Assembly: GCF_013522725.1 (NCBI RefSeq)
Contig: NZ_JAAMRF010000001.1
Span: 496,001 to 560,000, forward strand
DNA: 64,000 bases
Source of the DNA: Stutzerimonas azotifigens
Lineage (GTDB): Bacteria > Pseudomonadota > Gammaproteobacteria > Pseudomonadales > Pseudomonadaceae
Direction: 5' to 3'
Shown here: positions 54,629 through 63,953 of the stretch, one piece after another
Layout: each line of letters begins with the position of its first letter
Numbering within the stretch: position 1 is the stretch's first letter
The notes under the pieces: model-generated
What the model saw: the letters and a program-made list of their open reading frames with translations, nothing else
Told to the model about the DNA's origin: nothing
Database searches by the model: none
Program-made: the position numbers and the translations under genes

Positions 54629-56026
54629 TTAGCGGGTTTTGCGACCGAGGCTCGGCTGCTTGGGGTCGTACTTCCAGTTTGGGACCAGGTACCGCATGGC
54701 CATGGCATCGTCGCGGGCGCCGGTGGCGACCTTGTTGTACAGCTCATGGGCCGCCATGATCCGGTCGAGGTCCGGCTCTATGCCCAGGCCCGGCTTGTCC
54801 GGTACCCGGACCTCGCCGCCGACGATCTGCAGCGGTTCGCGGGTCAGGCGCTCCTGGCCTTCCTGCCAGATCCAGTGGGTATCGATGGCGGTGATGCGGC
54901 CCGGCGCGGCGGCGGCGGCATGGGTGAACATGGCCAGCGACACATCGAAGTGGTTGTTGGAATGCGAGCCCCAGGTCAGGCCGAACTGGTCGCACATCTG
55001 CGCCAGGCGAACGGAGCCGGCCATGGTCCAGAAATGCGGGTCGGCCAGCGGGATGTCGACGGCTTCGAGGCGCAGCGAATGGCCCATCTGCCGCCAGTCG
55101 GTGGCGATCATGTTGGTGGCGGTGGGGATGCCGGTGGCGCGCTTGAACTCGGCCATCACTTCGCGGCCCGAATAGCCGTTTTCAGGGCCGCAAGGGTCCT
55201 CGGCATAGGCCAGGATATGGCCCTGGCCCTTGCACAGTGCGATGGCTTCTTCTAGCGACCACGCGCCGTTCGGGTCCAGGGTCACGCGGGCATCGGGGAA
55301 GCGCGCCTTGATGCCGGCGATAGCCTGCATTTCTTCGGCGCCGCTCATCACACCACCCTTGAGCTTGAAGTCCTTGAAGCCGTAGCGCGCCACGGTGGCT
55401 TCGGCCTGACGCACGATGGATTCGGGGGTCACGGCCTCCTGATGGCGGATGTGATACCAGTCGTCGCTGCTACCGGCGCCGGCGAGGTAGGGCAGGTCGG
55501 TGCGGGTACGGTCACCTATATAGAAGAGGTAGGCGAGCATCGGCACGCTGTCGCGCTGTTGGCCGCTGCCGAGCAGTTCGGCCACCGGTACGTCCAGATG
55601 CTGGCCGAGCAGGTCGAGCAGGGCAGCCTCGACGGCAGTGATCACGTTGTCCAGGCGCAAATTGATTTCATGCGGCTGCTTGAGCACCGCGGCCTCGGCC
55701 TCGGAGGTGACTTCGTGACGGGTGGCCTGGGGGCCCTGACCATTGCCGGCAATTGCATGGCGCAGCTGGTTGAGGATGCGGTTGTAGCGACCGACAGGCT
55801 GGCCGATCACCAGGGATTTCGTGCGTTCGAGTGCCTGGCGGATCCCTTCGCCACCCGGCACTTCGCCAATGCCGGTGCGTCCGGCGCTGTCCTTGAGCAG
55901 GACCAGGTTGCGGGTGAAGTAGGGCGCGTGTGCGCCGCACAGGTTGAGCAACATGCTGTCGTAGCCGGCCACCGGGATGACCTGCATGTCCTGCACAACC
56001 GGGGTCGCCGTCGTTTGATCAACCAT
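54629..56026 (-). CDS. gudD: Glucarate dehydratase, paralogue 1
   Basis: A 465-residue enolase-superfamily enzyme that dehydrates D-glucarate (and L-idarate) to 5-dehydro-4-deoxyglucarate. Signatures are [14 protein letters not shown], the Lys pair in FKDFKLKGG, metal sites [28 protein letters not shown] and [12 protein letters not shown] (Asp), and the base His in [12 protein letters not shown]. It has a roughly 15-residue insertion (about 120-140; [20 protein letters not shown]) absent from paralogue 2 at 59225. All catalytic motifs are intact, so it is probably active rather than a GudX-like degenerate. It is the first gene of the operon with tctCBA, 33 bases upstream of tctC. Confidence 0.9.
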   Translation of the reverse strand: MVDQTTATPVVQDMQVIPVAGYDSMLLNLCGAHAPYFTRNLVLLKDSAGRTGIGEVPGGEGIRQALERTKSLVIGQPVGRYNRILNQLRHAIAGNGQGPQATRHEVTSEAEAAVLKQPHEINLRLDNVITAVEAALLDLLGQHLDVPVAELLGSGQQRDSVPMLAYLFYIGDRTRTDLPYLAGAGSSDDWYHIRHQEAVTPESIVRQAEATVARYGFKDFKLKGGVMSGAEEMQAIAGIKARFPDARVTLDPNGAWSLEEAIALCKGQGHILAYAEDPCGPENGYSGREVMAEFKRATGIPTATNMIATDWRQMGHSLRLEAVDIPLADPHFWTMAGSVRLAQMCDQFGLTWGSHSNNHFDVSLAMFTHAAAAAPGRITAIDTHWIWQEGQERLTREPLQIVGGEVRVPDKPGLGIEPDLDRIMAAHELYNKVATGARDDAMAMRYLVPNWKYDPKQPSLGRKTR

Positions 56027-56331
56027 TTTCCGTTTCGCTCCTCGAAAGTGTGGCGCCGATCGCCGTCAGGGAAGAAGGTGCTTGTGCAGCGGGCCCGGTC
56101 ACGAAGCGCACGCTATTTGCCGTGGGGGCACGGAAGCGTCGGTGGGTATCGGTGATCGATAGAGGATGCTGCGCGGCGCTGCAGGAGGGGAGATGCTGGC
56201 CGACCAGGCGGGTCAGGGCACTCAGGCGATGGTCCAGGACCATGGCGAGAAGACGGGGGTGCGGGCTTGTGGCTGTACCACGGATCGTGGGCATGGGCCT
56301 GGCTCTTCTGTTGTTGTTATTGATGTCATAG

Positions 56332-56383
56332 GTTGTCATATGACTTGGCGAGATTATTACCAATCTCTGACGGCCCTTGTCAA
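56332..56383 (-). promoter_or_regulatory. gudD1-tctCBA promoter with GntR-type operator at the start point
   Basis: On the reverse strand, TTGACA (plus-strand 56378-56383), a 19-base spacer and AATAAT (56353-56358) are followed eight bases later by the perfect palindrome GTCATATGAC (56335-56344, extended GTTGTCATATGAC 56332-56344). This layout matches the udh promoter. A 5' leader of roughly 300 bases (56027-56345) separates it from the gudD1 ATG. Open frames in this leader on both strands lack ribosome binding sites and I do not call them genes. Confidence 0.75.
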
Positions 56384-56523
56384 ACGTCACCGAGTCGATT
56401 CGCAACTTCACGGGCGTGTCATGATGCTGGCGCCAGGTATGGCTCAGAGGGCAAGCTAGAGCTGGCGAGGCTTGCAGCCTGACGGGTACGACGTTGGTCG
56501 TGTTCGAACGACGGGGGCTGGCA

Positions 56524-56552
56524 ATGTCAATTGTCGTACGATAACGTATCTC
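56524..56552 (+). promoter_or_regulatory. kdgD copy 2 operator and probable promoter
   Basis: TTGTCGTACGATAA (56531-56544) is symmetric at 12 of 14 positions and contains TTGTCGTACGA, a full TNGTNNNACNA match. Weak hexamers ATGTCA (56524-56529) and TATCTC (56547-56552) flank it with 17-base spacing, the same relation as at kdgD copy 1. The operator call is stronger than the hexamers. Confidence 0.6.
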
Positions 56553-56599
56553 TACTCATGTCGAGTTTCATAACAACTGCTGCGCAAGGTTTTCACATA

Positions 56600-57511
56600 A
56601 TGAATCCACAAGAACTGAAGGCCATTCTTTCCTCGGGGCTGCTGTCGTTTCCCGTGACCGATTTCGATGCCCAGGGCGACTTCAACCGCGCGAGCTACGC
56701 CAAGCGTCTCGAGTGGCTGGCGCCCTATGGCGCGACTGCGCTGTTCGCGGCGGGCGGCACGGGCGAGTTCTTCTCGCTGGCCCCGAGCGAGTACCCGGAC
56801 ATCATCAAGACGGCGGTGGACACCTGCGCCGGCCAGGTACCGATCCTCGCCGGCGTCGGTGGCCCGACCCGCCTGGCGATCGAATACGCCCAGGAAGCCG
56901 AGCGCCTAGGCGCCAAGGGCTTGCTGCTGCTGCCGCATTACCTGACCGAAGCGAGCCAGGAAGGCGTGGCCGCCCATGTGGAGCAGGTGTGCAAGGCGGT
57001 GAAGATCGGCGTGGTGGTCTACAACCGCAACGTCTGCCGGCTGACGCCTGAGCTGCTCGAGCAACTGGCCGAGCGCTGCCCGAACCTGATCGGCTACAAG
57101 GACGGCCTGGGCGACATCGAACTGATGGTCTCGATCCGCCGTCGTCTGGGCGATCGCTTCAGCTACCTGGGTGGTCTGCCGACTGCCGAAGTCTACGCTG
57201 CGGCCTACAAGGCGCTGGGCGTGCCGGTGTATTCCTCGGCGGTGTTCAACTTCATCCCGAAGACGGCGATGGACTTCTACCACGCCATTGCCCGCGACGA
57301 CCACGAGACGGTGGGCAAGCTGATCGACGACTTCTTCCTGCCGTACCTGGACATCCGCAACCAGTGCAAGGGCTATGCGGTGAGCATCGTCAAGGCGGGT
57401 GCGAAGATCGCAGGCTACGACGCCGGCCCGGTTCGCGCGCCGCTGACCGACCTCAAGCCCGACGAGTACGAGCGCTTGGCCGCACTGATGGCCAAGCAGG
57501 GCGCGCAGTAA
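56600..57511 (+). CDS. kdgD: 5-dehydro-4-deoxyglucarate dehydratase, copy 2
   Basis: A 303-residue protein differing from copy 1 at only a few residues: Ala8/Ile9 for Ser/Val, Val19 for Ile, and Met-Ala for Val-Gln near the C-terminus ([10 protein letters not shown]). The catalytic Tyr141, Lys167 and GGTGE loop are the same. The start at 56600 is set by alignment with copy 1; an in-frame ATG upstream at 56531 lies inside the operator and is rejected. It is the first gene of the locus 2 rightward operon, followed by the semialdehyde dehydrogenase that uses its product. See 8558 for the reaction. Confidence 0.95.
   Translation: MNPQELKAILSSGLLSFPVTDFDAQGDFNRASYAKRLEWLAPYGATALFAAGGTGEFFSLAPSEYPDIIKTAVDTCAGQVPILAGVGGPTRLAIEYAQEAERLGAKGLLLLPHYLTEASQEGVAAHVEQVCKAVKIGVVVYNRNVCRLTPELLEQLAERCPNLIGYKDGLGDIELMVSIRRRLGDRFSYLGGLPTAEVYAAAYKALGVPVYSSAVFNFIPKTAMDFYHAIARDDHETVGKLIDDFFLPYLDIRNQCKGYAVSIVKAGAKIAGYDAGPVRAPLTDLKPDEYERLAALMAKQGAQ
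56657..57475 (+). repeat. 819-bp direct repeat, copy B (kdgD conversion tract)
   Basis: Identical to 8615-9433 except C56758 (T in copy A). Upstream and downstream codons of the same gene differ at many synonymous sites, which marks the tract borders sharply. Confidence 0.93.
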
Positions 57512-57640
57512 CTCGCCCATTGCCACAACGACCACGTCCGGCGTGATTGGCAGCGGGTCCACGGACCGTCGGCCAAAGCGCCGTAAAGCAAGCAGTCGCA
57601 CCCTGGTGCCGGCTGCAAAAACAATCGACTGGAGCTATCC

Positions 57641-59083
57641 ATGGCAGAGCACAAGCGTTACGACAATTACATCGGTGGCGAGTGGGTGGCGGGCGCCAAC
57701 TACTCGCGCAACGTCAACCCGTCGGACCTTTCCGATGTGATCGGTGAATACGCCCAGGCTGACGCCGCCCAAGTGTCCGCGGCCATCGAGGCTGCCCGTG
57801 CCGCGTTCCCAGCGTGGTCCACGTCCGGCATCCAGGCGCGTGCCGATTCGCTGGAAAAGGTCGGCCTGGAAATCCTCGCTCGCCGCGAAGAACTCGGCGA
57901 GCTGCTAGCCAGGGAAGAGGGCAAGACCCTGCCCGAGGCGATAGGCGAAGTGTCGCGTGCCGGCAACATCTTCAAGTACTTCGCGGGCGAGTGCCTGCGC
58001 CAGGCCGGCGAGACCCTGCAGTCGGTACGCCCGGGCGTGAGCGTCGAAGTGACCCGCGAGCCGCTGGGTGTGGTCGGCCTGATCACGCCGTGGAACTTCC
58101 CGATCGCCATTCCGGCCTGGAAGATCGCGCCAGCGTTGGCCTACGGCAACTGCGTGGTGATCAAGCCGGCGGACCTGGTTCCGGGTTGCGCCTGGGCCAT
58201 CGCCGAAATCATTTCCCGCGCCGGCTTCCCGGCTGGCGTGTTCAATCTGGTGATGGGCCGTGGCCGTGAAGTCGGCGAAGTGCTGGTCAATGACGCACGG
58301 GTCGACGCCATCAGCTTCACCGGTTCGGTGGGCGTTGGTCGCGGCATCGCGGCGGCCTGCGTCGCCCGCGGCGCCAAGGTCCAGCTGGAGATGGGCGGCA
58401 AGAACCCGCAGATCGTGCTCGACGATGCCGACCTGAACGTTGCCGTCGAGCTGTGCACCCAGAGCGCCTACTACTCCACCGGTCAGCGCTGCACCGCTTC
58501 GAGCCGCATCATCGTGACCGAAGGCATCTACGACCGCTTCGTCGAGGCGATGGTCGAGCGCATCAAGAAGATCAAGGTCGGCTCCGCGCTGGAGAAGGGC
58601 GTCGATGTCGGCCCGGTTGTCTCCGAAGCCCAGCTCGAGCAGGACCTGCGCTACATCGAGATCGGCAAGCAGGAAGGCGCGCGCCTGGCCTGTGGCGGCG
58701 AGCGCGTCAAATGCGAAACCGAAGGCTACTACTTGGCGCCGACCCTGTTCGTCGACAGCACCGCTGACATGCGCATCAGCCGCGAGGAAATCTTCGGCCC
58801 GGTGGCCAACGTGGTGAAGGTCAAGGACTACGAGGCGGCGCTGGCGATGGCCAACGACACCGAATTCGGCCTGTCGGCCGGTATCTGCACCACCTCGCTC
58901 AAGTACGCCAACCACTTCAAGCGTCACGCGCAGGCCGGCATGGTGATGGTCAACCTGCCGACCGCAGGCGTGGATTACCACGTGCCGTTCGGCGGCCGTA
59001 AAGGCTCGTCCTATGGCCCGCGCGAGCAAGGGCGTTACGCCCAGGAGTTCTACACCACGGTGAAAACCACCTACATCGGCTGA
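57641..59083 (+). CDS. 2-oxoglutarate semialdehyde dehydrogenase (aldehyde dehydrogenase family)
   Basis: A 480-residue NAD(P)-dependent aldehyde dehydrogenase expected to oxidise 2,5-dioxopentanoate to 2-oxoglutarate (EC 1.2.1.26), the last step of the aldarate route. Catalytic residues are Asn152 (TPWNFP), Glu250 (LEMGGKNP) and Cys284 (TGQRCTASS). The cofactor turn is FTGSVGVGR, and the C-terminal FGLSAGI and PFGGRKGSSYGPREQG are typical. It follows kdgD copy 2 by 129 bases in the same direction, with GGAG before the ATG. The pairing with kdgD makes the substrate call firm, although the family alone would not. Confidence 0.92.
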   Translation: MAEHKRYDNYIGGEWVAGANYSRNVNPSDLSDVIGEYAQADAAQVSAAIEAARAAFPAWSTSGIQARADSLEKVGLEILARREELGELLAREEGKTLPEAIGEVSRAGNIFKYFAGECLRQAGETLQSVRPGVSVEVTREPLGVVGLITPWNFPIAIPAWKIAPALAYGNCVVIKPADLVPGCAWAIAEIISRAGFPAGVFNLVMGRGREVGEVLVNDARVDAISFTGSVGVGRGIAAACVARGAKVQLEMGGKNPQIVLDDADLNVAVELCTQSAYYSTGQRCTASSRIIVTEGIYDRFVEAMVERIKKIKVGSALEKGVDVGPVVSEAQLEQDLRYIEIGKQEGARLACGGERVKCETEGYYLAPTLFVDSTADMRISREEIFGPVANVVKVKDYEAALAMANDTEFGLSAGICTTSLKYANHFKRHAQAGMVMVNLPTAGVDYHVPFGGRKGSSYGPREQGRYAQEFYTTVKTTYIG

Positions 59084-59224
59084 ACCGGCGTGCCCGCCCT
59101 GGCGCGGTGAGTCCGGCGGCGCAGCCCTTTTGGGAGGTGCCGCCAGTGCCTAGCCGGGCGAGGCGAATACCTGTACAGCTGTCCGCGTTACCAGACCCGC
59201 ACAACAATAAGAGGGGCTACGGAC

Positions 59225-60580
59225 ATGAACACTCAGACCACTGCCGGCCACGCTTCGGGCGCGCCGGGCATTACCGAACTGCAGGTGATTCCGGTCGCCG
59301 GCCAGGACAGCATGCTGCTCAACCTGAGCGGTGCGCATGGCCCATATTTCACCCGCAACATCCTCATTCTCAAGGACAACGCCGGGCACGTCGGTGTCGG
59401 CGAGGTCCCCGGTGGCGAAGCCATCCGCCAGACCCTCGAAGATGCACGCTCGCTGCTGGTTGGCGAGTCGGTCGGCAACTTCAACGGCATTCTCAATCGC
59501 GTGCGCAAGGCGTTCGCCGACCGCGACTCAGGCGGCCGCGGCCTGCAGACTTTTGACCTGCGGATCGCCATCCATGCCGTTACTGCGCTGGAATCGGCAT
59601 TGCTCGACCTGCTCGGCCAGCATTTGGGCGTACCGGTCGCGGCGTTGCTCGGCGAAGGGCAGCAGCGCGATGAAGTCGAGATGCTCGGTTACCTGTTCTA
59701 CGTGGGCGACCGCAACAAGACCGATCTGGGCTACCGCGACGAGTCCTCCAGCAGCGACGAGTGGTTCCGCGTGCGCAACGAGCAGGCGCTGACGCCGGAG
59801 ACGGTCGTGCGTCAGGCCGAAGCCGCCTATGCGCGTTACGGCTTCAAGGATTTCAAGCTCAAGGGCGGCGTATTGCGCGGCGAAGAGGAAGTCGAGGCGA
59901 TTCGCGCCCTGGCCGCCCGCTTCCCCGATGCGCGCATCACCTTGGACCCGAACGGCGCCTGGTCGCTGAACGAGGCCATCGGGCTGTGTCGTGATCTGCA
60001 CGGCGTGCTGGCGTATGCGGAAGACCCATGCGGCGCCGAAAACGGCTATTCGGGTCGCGAGGTGATGGCCGAGTTCCGTCGCGGCACCGGGCTGCCCACT
60101 GCCACCAACATGATCGCCACCGACTGGCGACAGATGGGGCATACGGTACAGCTGCAATCGGTGGACATCCCGCTGGCCGATCCGCATTTCTGGACGATGG
60201 CCGGCTCCGTGCGCGTCGCACAGATGTGCAACGATTGGGGACTGACCTGGGGCTCGCACTCGAACAACCACTTCGATGTGTCGCTGGCCATGTTCACCCA
60301 CGTCGCCGCCGCCGCGCCGGGCCGCATCACCGCCATCGACACCCACTGGATCTGGCAGGACGGCCAGCACCTGACCCGCGAACCGCTGCAGATCGTCGGC
60401 GGCAAGGTGGCCGTGCCGAAGAAGCCGGGCCTGGGCGTGGAGCTGGACTTCGATGCGCTGGAAAAGGCCCATGCGCTGTACAAGGAAAAAGGTCTGGGCG
60501 CGCGGGACGATGCCATCGCCATGCAATACCTGGTGCCGAACTGGACCTTCAACAACAAGAAGCCGTGCATGGTGCGCTAA
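59225..60580 (+). CDS. gudD: Glucarate dehydratase, paralogue 2
   Basis: A 451-residue enolase-superfamily enzyme clearly paralogous to gudD1 at 54629-56026, with the same catalytic motifs ([51 protein letters not shown]). It lacks the insertion near 120-140 and has [14 protein letters not shown] there. AGAGGGG precedes the ATG. It sits between the semialdehyde dehydrogenase and garD. Which paralogue acts on glucarate, idarate or both is not readable from sequence. Confidence 0.92.
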   Translation: MNTQTTAGHASGAPGITELQVIPVAGQDSMLLNLSGAHGPYFTRNILILKDNAGHVGVGEVPGGEAIRQTLEDARSLLVGESVGNFNGILNRVRKAFADRDSGGRGLQTFDLRIAIHAVTALESALLDLLGQHLGVPVAALLGEGQQRDEVEMLGYLFYVGDRNKTDLGYRDESSSSDEWFRVRNEQALTPETVVRQAEAAYARYGFKDFKLKGGVLRGEEEVEAIRALAARFPDARITLDPNGAWSLNEAIGLCRDLHGVLAYAEDPCGAENGYSGREVMAEFRRGTGLPTATNMIATDWRQMGHTVQLQSVDIPLADPHFWTMAGSVRVAQMCNDWGLTWGSHSNNHFDVSLAMFTHVAAAAPGRITAIDTHWIWQDGQHLTREPLQIVGGKVAVPKKPGLGVELDFDALEKAHALYKEKGLGARDDAIAMQYLVPNWTFNNKKPCMVR

Positions 60581-60591
60581 GCCCGGCATAT

Positions 60592-60664
60592 CGCGGTCAA
60601 GACCAGGCGTCCCTGACCGCTCCCACGAAAAGCCGCGGACCCGTGGGAGCGGTCTTGACCTCGA
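60592..60664. repeat. REPIN: two inverted REP units inside the operon
   Basis: CGCGGTCAAGACCAGGCGTC...GACCGCTCCCACG (60593-60627) is followed by CGTGGGAGCGGTCTTGACC (60642-60660). It lies 11 bases past the gudD2 stop, within the presumed operon, where it could lower readthrough into garD or stabilise the upstream mRNA. Confidence 0.88.
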
Positions 60665-60750
60665 ATGGGACACTACCGATATCCGTTGCAAAGATCGCCG
60701 AACTGGGCGCGACACCACACAACAACAGACCGGGCGAACCGGAGACCGAG

Positions 60751-62316
60751 ATGAACGAAACTGTGCAGCTGATCCAACACCAAGATTCGCCCCGTTACAT
60801 CCGCCTCAATGCCGCCGACAACGTCGCGGTCGTGGTCAACGACGGTGGAGTGCCGACCGGTGCCCGGTTCGACGATGGCCTGGTCACCGTCGAGATGGTT
60901 CCGCAGAGCCACAAGGTCGCCCTCGTCGATATCCCCGAAGGGGAGCCGGTGCGCCGCTACGGCCAGATCATCGGCTATGCCCTGGCCCCAATTCCCCGAG
61001 GCAGCTGGGTCAAGGAAACCCAGCTGCGCATGCCGAGCGCGCCGCCGCTCGACAGCCTTCCACGTGCCAACGCCGTGCCGGACAGGCTGGAGCCGCTGGA
61101 GGGATACACCTTCGAGGGCTACCGCAACGCCGACGGCACCGTGGGCACGCGCAACATCCTGGGCATCACCACCACCGTGCAATGCGTCACCGGCGTGCTC
61201 GAGCATGCGGTTTCGCGCATTCGCAAGGAGCTGCTGCCTAAATACCCGAACGTCGACGACGTGGTGGCGCTGACCCACAGCTACGGCTGCGGCGTGGCGA
61301 TCAACGCCCGCGACGCCTACATCCCGATCCGCACCGTGCGCAACCTGGCGCGCAACCCCAACCTGGGTGGCGAAGCGTTGGTCGTCAGCCTCGGTTGCGA
61401 GAAGCTGCAGGCCGAGCAGGTGATGCACGAGGGCGACCCCTCGGTGGACCTAAGCGATCCCTGGCTGTATCGCCTGCAAGAGTCCAATACCGGTTTCGGC
61501 GAGATGATCGAGCAGATCATGGCGCTGGCCGAAACCCGCCTGAAGAAGCTCGATCAACGCCGCCGCGAGACGGTGCCGGCTTCCGAGCTGATCCTCGGCA
61601 TGCAGTGCGGTGGCAGCGACGCCTTTTCCGGAATCACCGCCAACCCGGCGCTGGGCTTCGCCTCCGACCTGCTGGTGCGTGCCGGGGCGACGGTGATGTT
61701 CTCGGAGAACACCGAGGTGCGCGACGCCGTGTACATGCTCACCGCGCGGGCCGAAAACACCGAGGTGGCCGATGCGCTGATCGCCGAGATGGACTGGTAC
61801 GACCAGTACCTGGAACGCGGCGCCGCCGACCGCAGCGCCAATACCACGCCGGGCAACAAGAAGGGTGGGTTGTCGAACATCGTCGAGAAGTCGCTGGGTT
61901 CGATCGTCAAGTCCGGCAGCAGCGCCATCAACGGCGTGGTCGGGCCGGGCGAGCGGGTGGAAAGCCGGGGGCTGATCTTCTGCGCGACGCCGGCCAGCGA
62001 CTTCGTCTGCGGCACGCTGCAGCTGGCCGCCGGGATGAACCTGCACGTGTTCACCACCGGCCGCGGTACGCCCTATGGGCTGGCCATGGCACCGGTGGTC
62101 AAGGTGGCGACCCGCACCGAACTGGCCGAGCGCTGGCCGGATCTGATCGACATCGACGCGGGCCGCATCGCCACTGGCCGCGCCAGCATTGAGGACCTCG
62201 GCTGGGAGTTGTTCCACTACTACCTGGACGTCGCCAGCGGCCGCAAGCAGACCTGGGCCGAGCAGCACAAGCTGCACAACGACATCGTCCTGTTCAACCC
62301 CGCGCCGATCACCTGA
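60751..62316 (+). CDS. garD: Galactarate dehydratase (UxaA/GarD family)
   Basis: A 521-residue iron-dependent dehydratase that converts galactarate to 5-dehydro-4-deoxyglucarate. The N-terminal SAF domain (about 10-100) is followed by a long linker and the catalytic region. Signatures are [60 protein letters not shown] and [14 protein letters not shown]. Near the C-terminus lies [10 protein letters not shown] followed by KVATRTELA. Length equals E. coli GarD (523). The start at 60751 follows GGAGA. It is unrelated in fold to the GudD and TalrD-type enzymes, so galactarate can be attacked by two enzyme families here. Confidence 0.93.
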   Translation: MNETVQLIQHQDSPRYIRLNAADNVAVVVNDGGVPTGARFDDGLVTVEMVPQSHKVALVDIPEGEPVRRYGQIIGYALAPIPRGSWVKETQLRMPSAPPLDSLPRANAVPDRLEPLEGYTFEGYRNADGTVGTRNILGITTTVQCVTGVLEHAVSRIRKELLPKYPNVDDVVALTHSYGCGVAINARDAYIPIRTVRNLARNPNLGGEALVVSLGCEKLQAEQVMHEGDPSVDLSDPWLYRLQESNTGFGEMIEQIMALAETRLKKLDQRRRETVPASELILGMQCGGSDAFSGITANPALGFASDLLVRAGATVMFSENTEVRDAVYMLTARAENTEVADALIAEMDWYDQYLERGAADRSANTTPGNKKGGLSNIVEKSLGSIVKSGSSAINGVVGPGERVESRGLIFCATPASDFVCGTLQLAAGMNLHVFTTGRGTPYGLAMAPVVKVATRTELAERWPDLIDIDAGRIATGRASIEDLGWELFHYYLDVASGRKQTWAEQHKLHNDIVLFNPAPIT

Positions 62317-62414
62317 CCGGGCGGCCCGCTGCGCGTCGACGGCGGGCTTCCTGGATCGTCCATCCTAAGCGCCAGAGCCGGGTTCGGCCTCTGGTGCCCG
62401 CCTGGAGAACACCG

Positions 62415-63833
62415 ATGACGGCACTGACCGCTGAATTGATCGATCGTCTGGAACAGGTGGTAGGCGCCGCTGGCCTCGTGCGCGACCCGCAGGACATGGC
62501 CCGCTACCTCAGCGACTGGCGCAACGCCTACCGGGGCAGGGCGGCCCTGGTGGTAAGGCCGGCCAGTACCGAGGAGGTCGCGGCGGTGGTTCGTCTGTGT
62601 CATCAGGCTGGAGTCGCGCTGGTGCCCCAGGGCGGCAATACCGGGCTCTGTGGCGGCTCGATTCCGGATGCCTCGGGCGAGCAGATCGTGCTGTCGCTCA
62701 CCCGCATGACACGGATCCGTCAGGTCGATCCGCAGAACGACACTATCACCGTCGAGGCAGGCGTGATCCTGCAGCAGCTGCAGGAAGCCGCCGTCGCAGC
62801 CGGACGTATGTTCCCGCTGTCGCTCGGCGCCGAGGGCAGCTGCACGGTGGGCGGGAATCTCGCGACCAACGCGGGCGGTACCGCGGTGTTGCGCTACGGC
62901 AACATGCGCGAGCTGACCCTGGGGCTGGAGGTCGTCTTGCCCGACGGACAAGTCTGGAACGGCCTGCGCGGCCTGCGCAAGGACAACACCGGTTACGACC
63001 TCAAGCAGCTGTTCATCGGCTCGGAAGGCACCCTGGGGATCATCACCGCGGCGGTGCTCAAGCTGTTCCCTGCGGTGCGCAGCACCACCACTGCCTGGGT
63101 CGCACTGCCCAGTAGCGAAGCGTCGATCGAGCTGATCGGGATCATGCGCGGGCTGTGTGGCGATCGGCTCACCGGCTTCGAGCTGATGTCCCGGCAAAGC
63201 GTCGAGTTCGTGCTCAGGCATGTCGTGGGTTGCAGTGATCCATTCGGTCAGCCACACCCCTGGTACGTGCTGATCGAACTCGGCGACACGCAACCCGATG
63301 CGCCGCTCAACGAGCTTCTGGAAACGGGGCTGGGCGAGGCGTTGGAACGGGGTGTCGCGCTCGATGCGGTGATCGCCTCCAGCGGGGCGCAGGTCCAGGC
63401 GTTGTGGGCGATACGCGAGGGCATCTCCGAAGCGCAGAACCACGAGGGACCAAGCCTCAAGCATGACATCAGCGTCCCGGTCAGTGGCATCCCGCAGTTC
63501 ATCGAAGAGACCGACCGGCAACTGCTCGAGCGCTTTCCCGGGGTACGCATCGTCTGTTACGGCCACGTGGGCGATGGCAACCTGCACTACAACATCAGCA
63601 AGCCAGTGGGCAGCGAGGACGCGCCCTTCAAGGCGCAGCACGAAGCAATCATGCAGGTGATCTACGACGCGACGGCCCGTTTTAATGGCAGCATCAGCGC
63701 CGAACACGGCCTGGGCCAGGCCAAACGCGACGCCGCGGCGCGCTACAAGGACCCGCTGGAGCTGGCCTTGATGCGCTCGATCAAGCAGGCGTTCGACCCG
63801 GCCGGGCTGTTGAACCCGGGCAAGGTACTCTAG
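62415..63833 (+). CDS. FAD-linked 2-hydroxyacid dehydrogenase (D-2-hydroxyglutarate dehydrogenase / GlcD-like)
   Basis: A 472-residue FAD enzyme of the PCMH/FAD-oxidase_C family. The FAD-binding half (about 35-215) has LVPQGGNTGLCGGSIPD, EAGVILQQLQ and GAEGSCTVGGNLATNAGG, with LFIGSEGTLGIITAAVLKLF near its end. The C-terminal half has the metal and substrate site CYGHVGDGNLHYNIS and SAEHGLGQAKRD. These motifs match D-2-hydroxyglutarate and D-lactate dehydrogenases that pass electrons to ETF or quinone. Its place at the end of the aldarate operon, 98 bases after garD, is unexplained. It may clear 2-hydroxyglutarate made from the pathway product or act on a hydroxy-aldarate. Confidence 0.87.
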   Translation: MTALTAELIDRLEQVVGAAGLVRDPQDMARYLSDWRNAYRGRAALVVRPASTEEVAAVVRLCHQAGVALVPQGGNTGLCGGSIPDASGEQIVLSLTRMTRIRQVDPQNDTITVEAGVILQQLQEAAVAAGRMFPLSLGAEGSCTVGGNLATNAGGTAVLRYGNMRELTLGLEVVLPDGQVWNGLRGLRKDNTGYDLKQLFIGSEGTLGIITAAVLKLFPAVRSTTTAWVALPSSEASIELIGIMRGLCGDRLTGFELMSRQSVEFVLRHVVGCSDPFGQPHPWYVLIELGDTQPDAPLNELLETGLGEALERGVALDAVIASSGAQVQALWAIREGISEAQNHEGPSLKHDISVPVSGIPQFIEETDRQLLERFPGVRIVCYGHVGDGNLHYNISKPVGSEDAPFKAQHEAIMQVIYDATARFNGSISAEHGLGQAKRDAAARYKDPLELALMRSIKQAFDPAGLLNPGKVL

Positions 63834-63924
63834 CGGCACTGGTCTCGGTCGACCGCTCGCAGCAAAGCTGCCCATCTCCGGATACGAGTGCGCTTTCCTT
63901 CCTCTCGAAAAGAGTTCGGATAGG

Positions 63925-63953
63925 AAATGTTTATCTTCTAAATAGAAACATTT
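63925..63953. promoter_or_regulatory. AT-rich inverted repeat, possible operator for a gene beyond the window
   Basis: AAATGTTT (63925-63932) and AAACATTT (63946-63953) are perfect inverted arms 13 bases apart in a stretch much richer in A and T than its surroundings. A GGGAG followed by GTG at 63998-64000 may be the start of the next gene. The repeat differs from the GntR-type operators in this window. Confidence 0.45.

Noticed and set aside
56019..56411. 130-residue open frame on the reverse strand upstream of gudD1
   Set aside because: It overlaps the gudD1 start, the promoter and the operator, has no convincing ribosome binding site and no family resemblance. The region is better explained as leader and promoter.
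56531..56599. N-terminal extension of kdgD copy 2 from an upstream start
   Set aside because: It would start inside the operator and add 23 residues absent from copy 1, whose start is well supported.
60028..60750. Fusion of garD with an upstream frame
   Set aside because: The in-frame upstream part is a shadow of gudD2 in another frame. The garD start at 60751 has GGAGA and the expected family N-terminus.
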